This document shows positions 1-8,171 of a stretch of 64,000 nucleotides of DNA, one piece after another. Position numbers and translations under genes: made by a program. Numbering within the stretch: the first letter of the stretch is position 1; each line of letters begins with the position of its first letter. The DNA is taken from NCBI GenBank assembly GCA_036702975.1, contig DATNPX010000026.1, positions 1 through 64,000 of the forward strand. Direction: 5' to 3'. The notes under the pieces were generated by a model, which was not told where the DNA came from, searched no databases, and worked only from the letters and a program-made list of their open reading frames with translations. The DNA is from DATNPX01 sp036702975. GTDB taxonomy: Bacteria > Cyanobacteriota > Vampirovibrionia > Obscuribacterales > Obscuribacteraceae.

Positions 1-53
1 GCTACGACAACAAACGTATAGGGTCTGTCCAGCGCCAAACGGACAATCCACAT
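1..53 (-). CDS. RND efflux pump paralogue, N-terminal fragment (cut by window edge)
   Basis: On the minus strand an ATG at 51-53 has a GGAGG ribosome-binding site six bases upstream (60-64). It opens a frame reading MWIVRLALDRPYTFVVV that runs off the window. The same residues occur at positions 17-33 of the RND transporter encoded divergently from 135, and the underlying DNA is identical over 52 bp. The fragment is therefore the first membrane-helix segment of a second RND permease, transcribed away from the first. Only about 17 codons are visible, so family membership rests on identity with the neighbour. An assembly fold-back at a contig end is the alternative. Against it, identity breaks down upstream of the start codon while a proper Shine-Dalgarno and ATG remain. 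Confidence 0.6.
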   Translation of the reverse strand, partial: MWIVRLALDRPYTFVVV

Positions 54-134
54 AGACAGCCTCCATAAGAGATTTAGACAGCCCAGCTTATCGGCCAGGT
101 AGCGATAATCAGTTCCCCAGTATATTATATTGTC
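54..134. promoter_or_regulatory. Divergent intergenic region between two RND pump genes
   Basis: This spacer separates the minus-strand ATG at 53 from the plus-strand RND gene. It is AT-rich at 121-132, where TATATT at 121-126 could be a -10 element for the rightward gene. A transcript from there would begin near 133, too close to use the ATG at 135 with a leader. That fits better with initiation at the TTG at 180, which has GAGG at 169-172. No clear operator was seen. Confidence 0.3.
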
Positions 135-3100
135 ATGGCTGCATTGCACGGTTTAACCGCTCTCAATCGAGGTTGTCGATTGTGGATTGTCCGTTTGGCG
201 CTGGACAGACCCTATACGTTTGTTGTCGTAGCCATTCTGATTACGCTTTTTGGCTACCTGTCCGTCATCAAGATGTCGGTAGATATCTTCCCCCACATAA
301 ACATCCCAGTTCTCACTTGCGTCTGGAACTACTCCGGCTTGACTCCAATCGAGATGGAAAGGCGCATCACCAACATCGTCGAACGAGCGACAACAACAAC
401 AGTTACTGGAATCGAACACATCGAGTCGCTTTCGCTTCTCGGCAACTCGGTGATCAAGCTATATCTGCACCAAGATGCCAACGCCCAAGAGTCACTGGCA
501 GAACTTGCGGCTATCTGCCAAACGATGTTGAAGCAACTGCCGCCAGGAGCAACACCACCTCTTGTCACCGCATTTAGTGCCACAGACATTCCGGTTATGC
601 AGCTCTGCATAAGTTCGAAGACGATGCCAGAAACCAAACTGTTCGACTTTGCAAACAACTTTATCCGCACTCAGCTAGCCACCGTGCAAGGAGCCTCGCT
701 CCCCTGGCCATACGGCGGTGCGGCACGACAGATCATGGTCGACATCGACCCGCAGAAACTTGCAGCCAAAGGTATTTCCGCAACAGATGTGGCCAACGCC
801 ATCAGTGCACAAAACATCATCTTACCAGCAGGTACCGCTAAACTCGGCACCGCCGAATACTACGTTCAACTGAACAGCAGCCCCACTGTATTGGATCAAC
901 TGAACGAGATTCCGGTTAAACAGATAGGCAACGCAGCTGTGCTCATGAAAGATGTTGCCTACGTTCATGACGGACTGGCTGTACAGACCAACATCGTCAA
1001 CGAGAGCGGCGGTAGAGCCGTTCTGCAAAATGTGATCAAGCTTGGAGCCGCCTCGACTATTGATGTGGTCAACCGGGTCAAAAAAGAGATACCGGCGATT
1101 GAAAATATTCTGCCACCAGGTGTTGAGCTGCGAATCTTAAACGACCAATCAATATTTGTACAAGAGGCAGTTGATGACGTCGTCCATGAAGGATGCACCG
1201 CGGCAGGTCTGACTGCTTTGCTCATGCTCTTGCTGCTCGGAGACTGGCAAAGCACGGTGATAGTCGCAATTTCTATTCCACTTTCAGTGCTCTCTGGACT
1301 GATCATTCTCAAAGCCACCGGTCAGACTCTAAATACGATGACCCTTGGCGGATTTGCTCTGGCGGTCGGCATGCTCGTCGATGACGCCACGGTGGAAGTG
1401 GAGAACATTCACAGACACCTTGATCTGGTCAAGCACCAGCGCAAGCAAATGTTCGAATCGACCAAAACAGACGACCCCTCTCTTACCAAGCAATGGGTAC
1501 GTCAGGCCATTCTGGACGCCGCAAATGAAATTGCCGTTCCGGCCTTCGTCTCCACCATCTCAATCTGTATTGTGTTCATGCCGGTGTTCTTACTCACGGA
1601 GCCTGCCAAATCGTTGTTTGCCCCACTGGCCATGGCTGTCGTCGGCTCGATGCTCGCATCTTATTTTCTCTCCAGAACGGTCGTACCAGTGATGGCGAAA
1701 TACATGCTTGCTGGCCACGTTGAGCTTGAGCACCATCGCGCAAAACCAAATTTCATCGGCGCCGGATTTAAAAAAGTTGTAAAAGGCGTTGACCGGGGTT
1801 TCGATAAATTGAGGGACGTTTATCAGGGCTTCCTTTCATTCATGCTTGCCAGTCGCTATCTTGTGGTGATTGGTGTCGTACTGTTTATGACTGTGAGTCT
1901 CTCCTTCATTCCTTTTCTTGGCGAAGACTTTTTCCCACTCATTGACGCCGGTGTGTTGCGAATGCACGTTAGCTGCCCGCGCGGTACTCGCGTCGAAGAG
2001 ACTGAACGAATGATCAAATCAGTCGAACATGCACTAGTCAAATACGTGCCTCAGAATGAGATTGAAAGCATAGCCGACCTCATGGGGGTGCCCAACTCCG
2101 GCTTGAATCTTTCATCAAGCGACAGCGTCAACTACACGGAAGCCGATGGTGAGATATTGGTGACCCTGAAAAAGGAGCACAAACCAAGCTCCTATTACAA
2201 AGGCGTTCTCAGAGACAAGTTGCCACTTGAATTTCCCCAGTGCATATTTTTCTTCCAACCTGCCGATATTGTCACTCAGATCCTCAATGCTGGTTTAGCT
2301 GCGCCGATCGATGTGCAAGTGCGTGGTTTGGATATGACCGTCACATATGCACTTGCCGAAAAGATCAACAGCCAGATCAAGGCCATACCTGGAGCTGTCG
2401 ATGTGCACATCAAGCAAGCAATCAACGGTCCGGTAATTCAAGTGGAGGTAGACAGAGAGAAAGCCGCACAACTTGGTTTTACTCAACGCGACGTAGCCGG
2501 CTCCATGCTCGTATCATTGAGTTCAAGCTTCCAGACTGCTCCAAACTTCTGGGTCAATCCTAAGAATGGAGTCAACTACAGCTTGGCGGTGCAAACCCCG
2601 CAACGCATGGTGGCAGATATGAGCGATCTGTCGAACACTGTCGTTACATCTGCTGATGGAACTCAGAACCAGCTCCTAGGTAATCTAGCGATGTTCACAA
2701 GAGGCATCGCGCCGACAATAATCAATCACTACAACGTGCAACCTGTAATTGATGTACTGGCAAGTGTGGAAGGCACTGATTTGAATTCTGTTGCTGAGAA
2801 GGTACAAAAGATTGTCGAATCGTACAAAGGGAAATTACCTCACGGGGTCTTCCTCGACATCAGAGGTCAGGTTGTGAGTATGCGCAACGCTTACTCAGGC
2901 TTGCTAACCGGTATTGTTCTAGCCCTGATTCTGGTCTATCTCCTGCTTGTTGTGAACTATCAGTCGTGGACAGATCCATTGATCATTCTTATGGCGATTC
3001 CAGGTGCTCTATGCGGTATCATCTGGGCACTTTACCTAACGCAGACTACGTTTAGCGTACCGGCACTGATGGGTGCAATCATGTCCATCGGTGTGGCTTC

Positions 3101-3404
3101 AGCAAACAGTATCCTTGTCGTTAGTTTCGCACGCGAACAGTTGGCCGAAGGTATGGATTCAGTGCAAGCGGCACTGAAAGCGGGAGCAACGCGTTTCAGA
3201 CCGGTGCTCATGACGGCAGCCGCCATGATTATAGGGATGGTGCCGATGTCGATCGGCAGCGGTGCTGGTGGTGCGCAAAATGCTCCCCTCGGAAGAGCGG
3301 TAATCGGTGGACTGGTGATCGCGACATTCTTTACCCTCATCTGGGTGCCGCTCGTTTTTAGCATAATACACAGGCACGCAGGCAAGAAATTCAATGCCTT
3401 GTAG
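135..3404 (+). CDS. RND-family efflux transporter permease (AcrB/CzcA-like)
   Basis: The 1089-residue inner-membrane proton-driven pump has the usual RND length and two-fold repeat. Each half has one N-terminal helix (about 27-47 in the first), a large periplasmic porter region (starting DIFPHINIP) and a bundle of helices. The helix-4 proton-relay motif GMLVDDATVEVEN carries the paired aspartates D416 and D417. The second half has the matching GVASANSILVVSFAR helix near residue 990. RND pumps export drugs, metals or other compounds together with a membrane-fusion protein and an outer-membrane channel; neither is visible here, so the substrate is unknown. The annotated ATG at 135 has no ribosome-binding site. 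A TTG at 180 does (GAGG at 169-172), and it aligns with the ATG of the divergent paralogue, so the true protein may start at residue 16. Confidence 0.9.
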   Translation: MAALHGLTALNRGCRLWIVRLALDRPYTFVVVAILITLFGYLSVIKMSVDIFPHINIPVLTCVWNYSGLTPIEMERRITNIVERATTTTVTGIEHIESLSLLGNSVIKLYLHQDANAQESLAELAAICQTMLKQLPPGATPPLVTAFSATDIPVMQLCISSKTMPETKLFDFANNFIRTQLATVQGASLPWPYGGAARQIMVDIDPQKLAAKGISATDVANAISAQNIILPAGTAKLGTAEYYVQLNSSPTVLDQLNEIPVKQIGNAAVLMKDVAYVHDGLAVQTNIVNESGGRAVLQNVIKLGAASTIDVVNRVKKEIPAIENILPPGVELRILNDQSIFVQEAVDDVVHEGCTAAGLTALLMLLLLGDWQSTVIVAISIPLSVLSGLIILKATGQTLNTMTLGGFALAVGMLVDDATVEVENIHRHLDLVKHQRKQMFESTKTDDPSLTKQWVRQAILDAANEIAVPAFVSTISICIVFMPVFLLTEPAKSLFAPLAMAVVGSMLASYFLSRTVVPVMAKYMLAGHVELEHHRAKPNFIGAGFKKVVKGVDRGFDKLRDVYQGFLSFMLASRYLVVIGVVLFMTVSLSFIPFLGEDFFPLIDAGVLRMHVSCPRGTRVEETERMIKSVEHALVKYVPQNEIESIADLMGVPNSGLNLSSSDSVNYTEADGEILVTLKKEHKPSSYYKGVLRDKLPLEFPQCIFFFQPADIVTQILNAGLAAPIDVQVRGLDMTVTYALAEKINSQIKAIPGAVDVHIKQAINGPVIQVEVDREKAAQLGFTQRDVAGSMLVSLSSSFQTAPNFWVNPKNGVNYSLAVQTPQRMVADMSDLSNTVVTSADGTQNQLLGNLAMFTRGIAPTIINHYNVQPVIDVLASVEGTDLNSVAEKVQKIVESYKGKLPHGVFLDIRGQVVSMRNAYSGLLTGIVLALILVYLLLVVNYQSWTDPLIILMAIPGALCGIIWALYLTQTTFSVPALMGAIMSIGVASANSILVVSFAREQLAEGMDSVQAALKAGATRFRPVLMTAAAMIIGMVPMSIGSGAGGAQNAPLGRAVIGGLVIATFFTLIWVPLVFSIIHRHAGKKFNAL

Positions 3405-3620
3405 TCGACCTTCAAGTCGTGACACCAAAGGTGGTGCCATAACAAGTAAACCACCGCCACCTCGACTAAACCGCGTGCCCAATTCTCTGCTCCCGGTACC
3501 AGTCAAACGGGTTTAGGCATATAATATAATATTCATTTACAGAACAACGATCCGTTCTGATGTAAACACAATGCGCGAAACAACCGCAAGGTGATGTCAT
3601 TTTGCAAAGGTTAGAAAATT

Positions 3621-3693
3621 AGCGGGCGACGAGTCTCGAACTCGCGACCTACAGCTTGGGAAGCTGTCGCTCTACCGACTGAGCTACACCCGC
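3621..3693 (-). tRNA. tRNA-Gly (anticodon CCC)
   Basis: The minus strand folds into a complete 73-base cloverleaf. The acceptor stem is GCGGGTG/CGCCCGC, the D arm has GCTC/GAGC, the anticodon stem is ACAGC/GCTGT around loop TTCCCAA, and the T arm is GCGAG/CTCGT with TTCGAGA. The anticodon CCC reads GGG glycine codons. The discriminator is U and the 3' CCA is not encoded. The gene stands alone. The rest of 3405-3845 holds only an AT-rich tract near 3518-3535 and a short inverted repeat (CAGAAC/GTTCTG, about 3540-3560) with no T-run. Confidence 0.96.
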
Positions 3694-3826
3694 GAATCTT
3701 CATATTCTAGCAAATTAAAAACGGGTCGATTCCGAAGTCCTGACGCGAGTGCTAAACTGATCCTGAGTGAGCCCTGAAACTACATGGTTCTGGGCTTCTT
3801 AGTAGGTTAGCCAGCAAAAAAGGGGA

Positions 3827-3837
3827 CCGGTAACCGG
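3827..3837. promoter_or_regulatory. Small palindrome upstream of the XRE regulator
   Basis: CCGGTAACCGG is a perfect 11-bp palindrome about an odd central base, nine bases upstream of the XRE gene start. Small XRE regulators often bind such sites to control their own expression. That role here is inferred from position only. Confidence 0.25.
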
Positions 3838-3845
3838 ACAACTAT

Positions 3846-4136
3846 ATGTCACAGGCGGCAAGAAATACAAAGAACTCCAAGGGCTCCAAGAGTCCGAAAG
3901 CAGAACGTGCATTCTTAGGTGGGTTAGGTGATGTAGTTCGGGAACGACGACTTGCTCTCAATCTTTCACAGGAAGAATTGGCTAACAAAGCAGGCGTACA
4001 CAGAACTTACTTGAGCGATATCGAACGTGGCGCACGCAACATAACGGTTACAGTACTCGCTCGCATCGCCGATGCGCTCGAAGTAAAAGTCTCCAGACTG
4101 TTTCGTTTAGCCGAAAGAGAATGGCAAGATTCCTGA
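3846..4136 (+). CDS. Small XRE-family helix-turn-helix regulator
   Basis: The 96-residue protein has a basic, serine/lysine-rich N-terminal tail of about 22 residues. A single Cro/CI-type HTH domain follows (about 27-83): LSQEELANKAGVHRTYLSDIERG, then NITVTVLARIADALEV. The RTYLSDIERG recognition region is typical of small stand-alone regulators, including restriction-modification controller proteins. No methylase or endonuclease gene is nearby, so a controller role is not supported. No Shine-Dalgarno precedes the ATG. The gene runs towards the minus-strand operon ending at 4150. Confidence 0.85.
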   Translation: MSQAARNTKNSKGSKSPKAERAFLGGLGDVVRERRLALNLSQEELANKAGVHRTYLSDIERGARNITVTVLARIADALEVKVSRLFRLAEREWQDS

Positions 4137-4149
4137 GCAACAGCCGGCT

Positions 4150-4737
4150 TTAAGCTGGCGTGGCACCTGACTGCAGCTTTGCGTGCAGATTTTTTTGCCA
4201 TGTCTCCACATTCTCGTAATTTTTTCCGTAGTCAAAGACTACATTCTTAGAGCGAGAACGACTAATGCAACGCAGCTTCCACATGTTCTCTTTAATAGGA
4301 TTCAGCTTAACTTCCATGTCTTCGCCGGCTGAGCGCCAACTCGGTCCAGTAGTTGCTCGGGTGACCATGTGTTCAACATCATCGCTCACACTTTTCACAT
4401 AAGGCACCGTCAAAAGCGACAACCTTGTTGCACCAAGAACTTCTCTCAAACTACCTTCAACGATAACGTCCCGCACTTGCTCCAGCTCCCAAATCTCGGT
4501 ATAGAGACCTTTAGCGAGGAACAAGTGGGCGGTTAGATCTAGCGGCAATAAGACTGCAACCAGCATAAAGGCAAAAAGAAGCCCGATAATCAGACCGGCC
4601 TTCCAGGCGAATTGAACAGCAAGAGGATCATGCTTGACACCAAGCATGAAAATTAGCACCAGCAAACCGACACCGCCACCAAATCCGAGGGTGCTGACGA
4701 TGAGAGCGCGCACAATTCTGGCAAAATACTGCGCCAT
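4150..4737 (-). CDS. Hypothetical two-helix membrane protein
   Basis: I do not recognise this 195-residue protein. It has two predicted membrane helices near residues 8-33 and 44-66, then a cytoplasmic domain of about 125 residues rich in charged residues and valine. Its ATG overlaps the stop of the small upstream gene in a TAATG junction, so the two are probably translationally coupled. It is the last gene of a minus-strand operon (5364 to 4150). Confidence 0.65.
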   Translation of the reverse strand: MAQYFARIVRALIVSTLGFGGGVGLLVLIFMLGVKHDPLAVQFAWKAGLIIGLLFAFMLVAVLLPLDLTAHLFLAKGLYTEIWELEQVRDVIVEGSLREVLGATRLSLLTVPYVKSVSDDVEHMVTRATTGPSWRSAGEDMEVKLNPIKENMWKLRCISRSRSKNVVFDYGKNYENVETWQKNLHAKLQSGATPA

Positions 4738-4877
4738 TAACTTCCAGCAGTTTCTTCACTTGAACTAGCATCTGGTTGCGCATCTTGGCGAATCCACCAG
4801 CGAACGAAGCGAAACAGCATATAAATAGGTGGTGCGAAAACGCAGACCGCGAGCAGTTTATCTATAAAACGAAACAT
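4737..4877 (-). CDS. Small single-helix membrane protein (46 aa)
   Basis: This small frame encodes 46 residues. It has an amphipathic start (MFRFIDKLL), a hydrophobic segment (AVCVFAPPIYMLF, about 10-22), a basic FVRWWIR patch and an acidic/serine tail. An AGAGG ribosome-binding site lies nine bases before the ATG. Its start is one base after the stop of the upstream gene, and its TAA overlaps the next ATG as TAATG. This tight packing supports real translation. Function is unknown; the helix suggests a small subunit or regulator of the adjacent membrane protein. Confidence 0.6.
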   Translation of the reverse strand: MFRFIDKLLAVCVFAPPIYMLFRFVRWWIRQDAQPDASSSEETAGS

Positions 4878-4878
4878 G

Positions 4879-5364
4879 TCAAATATCCTCTTCCCCAGTC
4901 AAATTGTCTGACTCATCATCATCCATCAATTTGACGCCTTCGGCTTCAATATCTTGCACATCGACCGATTCTAATTCTAACTCTTCGACGTGTACATCTA
5001 CTTGCGGCTTTTCGTCTCGCTCTGCATCATTTTCCGAACTTGATTCAGTCAGCCCCTCCAATAGCTCAGGCAGTTGCTGGAGATTGAGCTCTTCCGGTTC
5101 GATCAAAGCAGCCAATGCATCAGCTTTGGCTTGTAAGTTAGTAGCTCGAGCCGCAGCCTTTTCGGCGGCAGTGCGCCGAGGATACAGACGCGCTCGGCAC
5201 TTCGTACAAAAGCAATAGCTTCCTTCGCTCAAATGGCTAAAGTCAGTCTGTTTGAAACCAATAGGCAGATAGGCGCGAGTGGAGACGAGCCTTCGGTCTA
5301 ACCCCTTCAGCTTACGCTGGTAGATTCGAACGTATTCGTGACGGCAAGGCTTTTCTTGATTCAT
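4879..5364 (-). CDS. Hypothetical protein with CxC-xx-C cluster and acidic tail
   Basis: The 161-residue protein has a basic N-terminal half containing CFCTKCRARLYPRR (about residues 52-65). With the Cys-His near residues 7-9 this could form a small zinc-binding knuckle. An alanine-rich helical segment follows, then a strongly acidic C-terminal 70 residues. No family is recognised. It heads the three-gene operon with one base between its stop and the next start. No clear ribosome-binding site precedes the ATG. Confidence 0.6.
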   Translation of the reverse strand: MNQEKPCRHEYVRIYQRKLKGLDRRLVSTRAYLPIGFKQTDFSHLSEGSYCFCTKCRARLYPRRTAAEKAAARATNLQAKADALAALIEPEELNLQQLPELLEGLTESSSENDAERDEKPQVDVHVEELELESVDVQDIEAEGVKLMDDDESDNLTGEEDI

Positions 5365-5418
5365 ATTGGATATTAAACACGATCTTCAATAACGAAAATT
5401 GCCAAGAAACGACTGTTG

Positions 5419-6942
5419 TTACAGCTTTACTACTGGAAACTCTTTAAGCAGACCGCCTTTCCAAAACAAGATCACCGCCAGTTGATGGTCGGCTTTGACA
5501 ATGTTGGGACAAGAAAAATAAAGTGAACGAGTAGCATCCTGCGCAAATGGCGAAGATTGCTGAGAGGCGACCGGCAACACGACGGAGCCTGTCGTGCGCT
5601 TGGCAGTGTTGTCGTAAAATACCGCCGTTAACGAGAGCTCATTGAGAGGCTGTCCGCTGGTGTTCTTAATCTTGATCTCTCCTTCCGGGGTCAAACTTCC
5701 CCTAGCAAGCCAGATTCGCGAAAAAATCAAGGTAACCGGTGCCGCATTGTCCAGCTTTTTATTAGCACGGTCGCCCTTATCAGCATCATCATCTGATTTT
5801 TCCGGACGCGTCAACTCGTCGAGCTGATCTTGCACTCTATCAGCATGTCCTTTCACAGCCAGCGCTTCCTGAAGCTTATGTTGTTTCGTTAAAAAGGCAC
5901 TCCAATCATTGAGGGCTGCCAACAATTCGTTCAAAGTGTCCGGCTTTGTTCTTAACGCAATGGCATCTTCATAGGCACGAACAGCGCCTGCATAATTACC
6001 TAATTTCAGATCCATGGTGGCAAGCAATTGAAAGTTCTCAACGCTCTTCTCTTTGTCCACAAGCTCAGTAAGTGCCGCTTGAGCAGTAGCGTAATCTTTT
6101 TTTAGACAGAGAAGGTCGATCAAATGGTGGCGCGCCTCGAGATTATTGGCGTCTGCTTTTGTCACAACTTGGTAGTTTTGTATCGCCTGGTCGATCTTTT
6201 TCTCCCGGGAATAAATGGCGGCCAATGCCATTCTCGTCGCAGGCTCATCGGTTACAAGCAAACTCTTTTCGAGGATCTGTTCTGCTTTGGTATCGTCTTC
6301 TTCTTTGGTTTCGGCCAGAGCCGCTTGCTGTCTGTAGCCATCGCTTAGTTTGTGCTTGAGCACAGCCTTTTGCTGGTCAGCAACGCCGGTTGATATGCTG
6401 ACGGCGGCTTCAAGATGTTTAACAGCCTCGTCGAGCTTGTCTAGCATCTCGGCGTCTGCCCACTTCATATAAAGCGCAACATGCCCGTCCATCAGATCCT
6501 TAGCCGGACAGGCTCTCGATGCTGACTGAAAAAGCATCTCCGCCTCTTCGTAGTCGCCCCGCACCTGATAATAGTCGGCATAAGCGAGCACCGTTTTCGA
6601 AAGCGAAGGATTTGGAACGTTTAAGCGCAGTGCCGTATCGAGAGCGAGCCTGCCCTCCGCGACGCGGTCGGTTCTGAGATAAGCCTGGGCAAGCCATGGG
6701 TAAAGTTTTGCATTATCAGGCTGTTGCCGAGAGAGGTCTTCCAAAATTGGCAGAGCAGCGGCAGCCTTACCGGCCTGGATTAGACTGACTGCCTTAGAAT
6801 AAGGCGTTTCCTGCGGCTTTAGCAGATAAAATCCGGAAGCGATCAATGCGATTACGGAAACAAATACTAAAAATCCTTGCCAAATTTTGAAACCACGTTT
6901 GGTGGCGGACTCACTGCCTGTTGCCGGCGGTTGTAAAACCAT
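5419..6942 (-). CDS. Membrane-anchored TPR protein with C-terminal beta domain
   Basis: This 507-residue protein has one N-terminal membrane anchor (about 21-41). Tetratricopeptide repeats follow from about 50 to 360, for example AVSLIQAGKAAAALPILEDL, DYEEAEMLFQSASRACP and NYAGAVRAYEDAIALR. After a charged linker, a domain of about 110 residues at the C terminus is predicted to be beta-rich (VTLIFSRIWLARGSL, then IKIKNTSGQPLNELSLTAVFYD), resembling extracytoplasmic FxLYD/DUF3426-type modules. A scaffolding role at the envelope is likely, with no specific partner visible. It lies 54 bp upstream of the three-gene operon and may be its first gene. Its start overlaps the upstream part of the divergent hydrolase frame. 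Confidence 0.8.
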   Translation of the reverse strand: MVLQPPATGSESATKRGFKIWQGFLVFVSVIALIASGFYLLKPQETPYSKAVSLIQAGKAAAALPILEDLSRQQPDNAKLYPWLAQAYLRTDRVAEGRLALDTALRLNVPNPSLSKTVLAYADYYQVRGDYEEAEMLFQSASRACPAKDLMDGHVALYMKWADAEMLDKLDEAVKHLEAAVSISTGVADQQKAVLKHKLSDGYRQQAALAETKEEDDTKAEQILEKSLLVTDEPATRMALAAIYSREKKIDQAIQNYQVVTKADANNLEARHHLIDLLCLKKDYATAQAALTELVDKEKSVENFQLLATMDLKLGNYAGAVRAYEDAIALRTKPDTLNELLAALNDWSAFLTKQHKLQEALAVKGHADRVQDQLDELTRPEKSDDDADKGDRANKKLDNAAPVTLIFSRIWLARGSLTPEGEIKIKNTSGQPLNELSLTAVFYDNTAKRTTGSVVLPVASQQSSPFAQDATRSLYFSCPNIVKADHQLAVILFWKGGLLKEFPVVKL

Positions 6943-6989
6943 CTTTACGCAAAAACTCTGGTGCAGACAAAGCTATAATAACTGCCATC

Positions 6990-7883
6990 ATGGAAGCAGA
7001 GATCAATCTTACTCCGACAGCCTCGCTGCTCGATGTAAAGTCGTCAGATCGTCGTGAAAATGGCGATAATGGCGGAAATTCGGACAGCAACCACCTAATT
7101 CCTGCCCGCAGTTGGGGCTTGGCTTCCGAATGCACCGCCGGAGCACTTCTTGTGCACGGTCTTGGCGGTCACAGCGCCTGGTTCGAAGCATTGGGGCGGC
7201 GCCTGAAAGTACAGAGAATGTTTGTCGTTGCCTATGACCAGCTGGGATTTGGCAAGAGAAACGAAGAGAAGTTCGCCTCTTACAGTCAGTGGCTTGACGA
7301 CCTTTGCACTGTCTTCGATTACCACAAGTCGCTGATTGGAGACAAACCACTTTTTATTTTCGCCAACAGCATGGGGGCAGCGGTCAGCCTCAAGGCTTGT
7401 GCCGAGGGGTTTGTCCAACCGGCCGGATTGGCATTATTTTCGCCAGGTCTTGGCGCACATCCCCAAACTTTCCCCCTCTCTTACCGCATCTCGACTCTTT
7501 ATAAAGCCTGGACGCAGCCGGACAGATTGGTAAATCTCCCCTACGGAGTCGAGCAAATTACAGGCAACGAACCTGTGCGCGCAAGATTATTGAAAGACAA
7601 TTTGATGCGTACTCGCGTCCCAGCCAGGATGATGTGGGAGCTTCTGAAGATGACCTCCAGCCTCACCGACAGGCCGGTCAAAATCAATTGTCCTGTCGTT
7701 ATGTTCAATGCTGGTATCGATCAACTCGTTGACACCGCGGTAAATCAACAGTTTTTCAATAAATTACAGACAGCAAAAACGAACAAGGACTATCCAAATG
7801 CCTGGCATGACTTGATGTTCGATCCAGTTCTCGATGACGTTGTTCAGGACTTGACCGCTTGGATGGACACAGTCAAGAAATAG
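6990..7883 (+). CDS. Alpha/beta hydrolase (monoacylglycerol-lipase-like)
   Basis: From ATG 6990 the protein is 297 residues and shows the serine-hydrolase fold: oxyanion loop VHGLGGHSAWF, strand-turn YDQLGFGKR, nucleophile elbow FANSMGAA with S127, acid D244 (FNAGIDQLVD) and base H273 (NAWHD). The elbow has Ala-Asn rather than Gly-His before the serine but keeps the Gly after it. Family members cleave monoacylglycerols or lysophospholipids; the substrate here is unknown. The frame is open to a GTG-type start at 6921, but that would overlap the divergent TPR gene by 22 bases. A TATAAT at 6974-6979 just before ATG 6990 suggests a leaderless or nearly leaderless transcript. Confidence 0.85.
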   Translation: MEAEINLTPTASLLDVKSSDRRENGDNGGNSDSNHLIPARSWGLASECTAGALLVHGLGGHSAWFEALGRRLKVQRMFVVAYDQLGFGKRNEEKFASYSQWLDDLCTVFDYHKSLIGDKPLFIFANSMGAAVSLKACAEGFVQPAGLALFSPGLGAHPQTFPLSYRISTLYKAWTQPDRLVNLPYGVEQITGNEPVRARLLKDNLMRTRVPARMMWELLKMTSSLTDRPVKINCPVVMFNAGIDQLVDTAVNQQFFNKLQTAKTNKDYPNAWHDLMFDPVLDDVVQDLTAWMDTVKK

Positions 7884-8171
7884 ACTCCTGACCTTGAGCA
7901 TTTCTTAATTAAGCTTTGTTCAAGAGATTTGGCTCGCAACCTAGTCAGATCGGGCGAATGCAGCACCTGACAATGGTTTTCCGCTCTCGATCAGGTAGCG
8001 AAATCGCAACGAAACCCTTTCGCTAAGCCATTCCTCGAGTGAGTACTGGCAAGCATACTAGCTATAATATAGTCCGTTGGTGTCTTCAGGCGTCATTTGT
8101 TTAAAGAAGTCTGCGGCTGATGGGACGCTCGAGAGAGTTCCTTCGTCAAACCTTTCTGTGAGGGCTGCCTA
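7884..8171. promoter_or_regulatory. Intergenic region with promoter for the acyl-CoA synthetase gene
   Basis: No gene is seen in this 288-bp gap. A TATAAT at 8063-8068 is a good -10 element on the plus strand, though without a clear -35. It would give a leader of roughly 100 bases before the GTG start at 8172. The start is preceded by GAGGG at 8160-8164. Confidence 0.4.

Larger units (their letters stand above)
1..232. repeat. Perfect inverted repeat, arms 1-52 and 181-232
   Basis: Bases 1-52 are the exact reverse complement of 181-232. Outside the perfect arms, towards the centre, weaker similarity continues for about 25 bases (53-78 against 155-180) with substitutions and small gaps. This looks like two divergently arranged homologous gene starts rather than a simple hairpin. 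The outer end of the repeat is cut by the window, so its full length is unknown. Confidence 0.85.

Noticed and set aside
3846..4136. Restriction-modification controller protein
   Set aside because: The HTH resembles C proteins, but no methylase or endonuclease gene is in reach.
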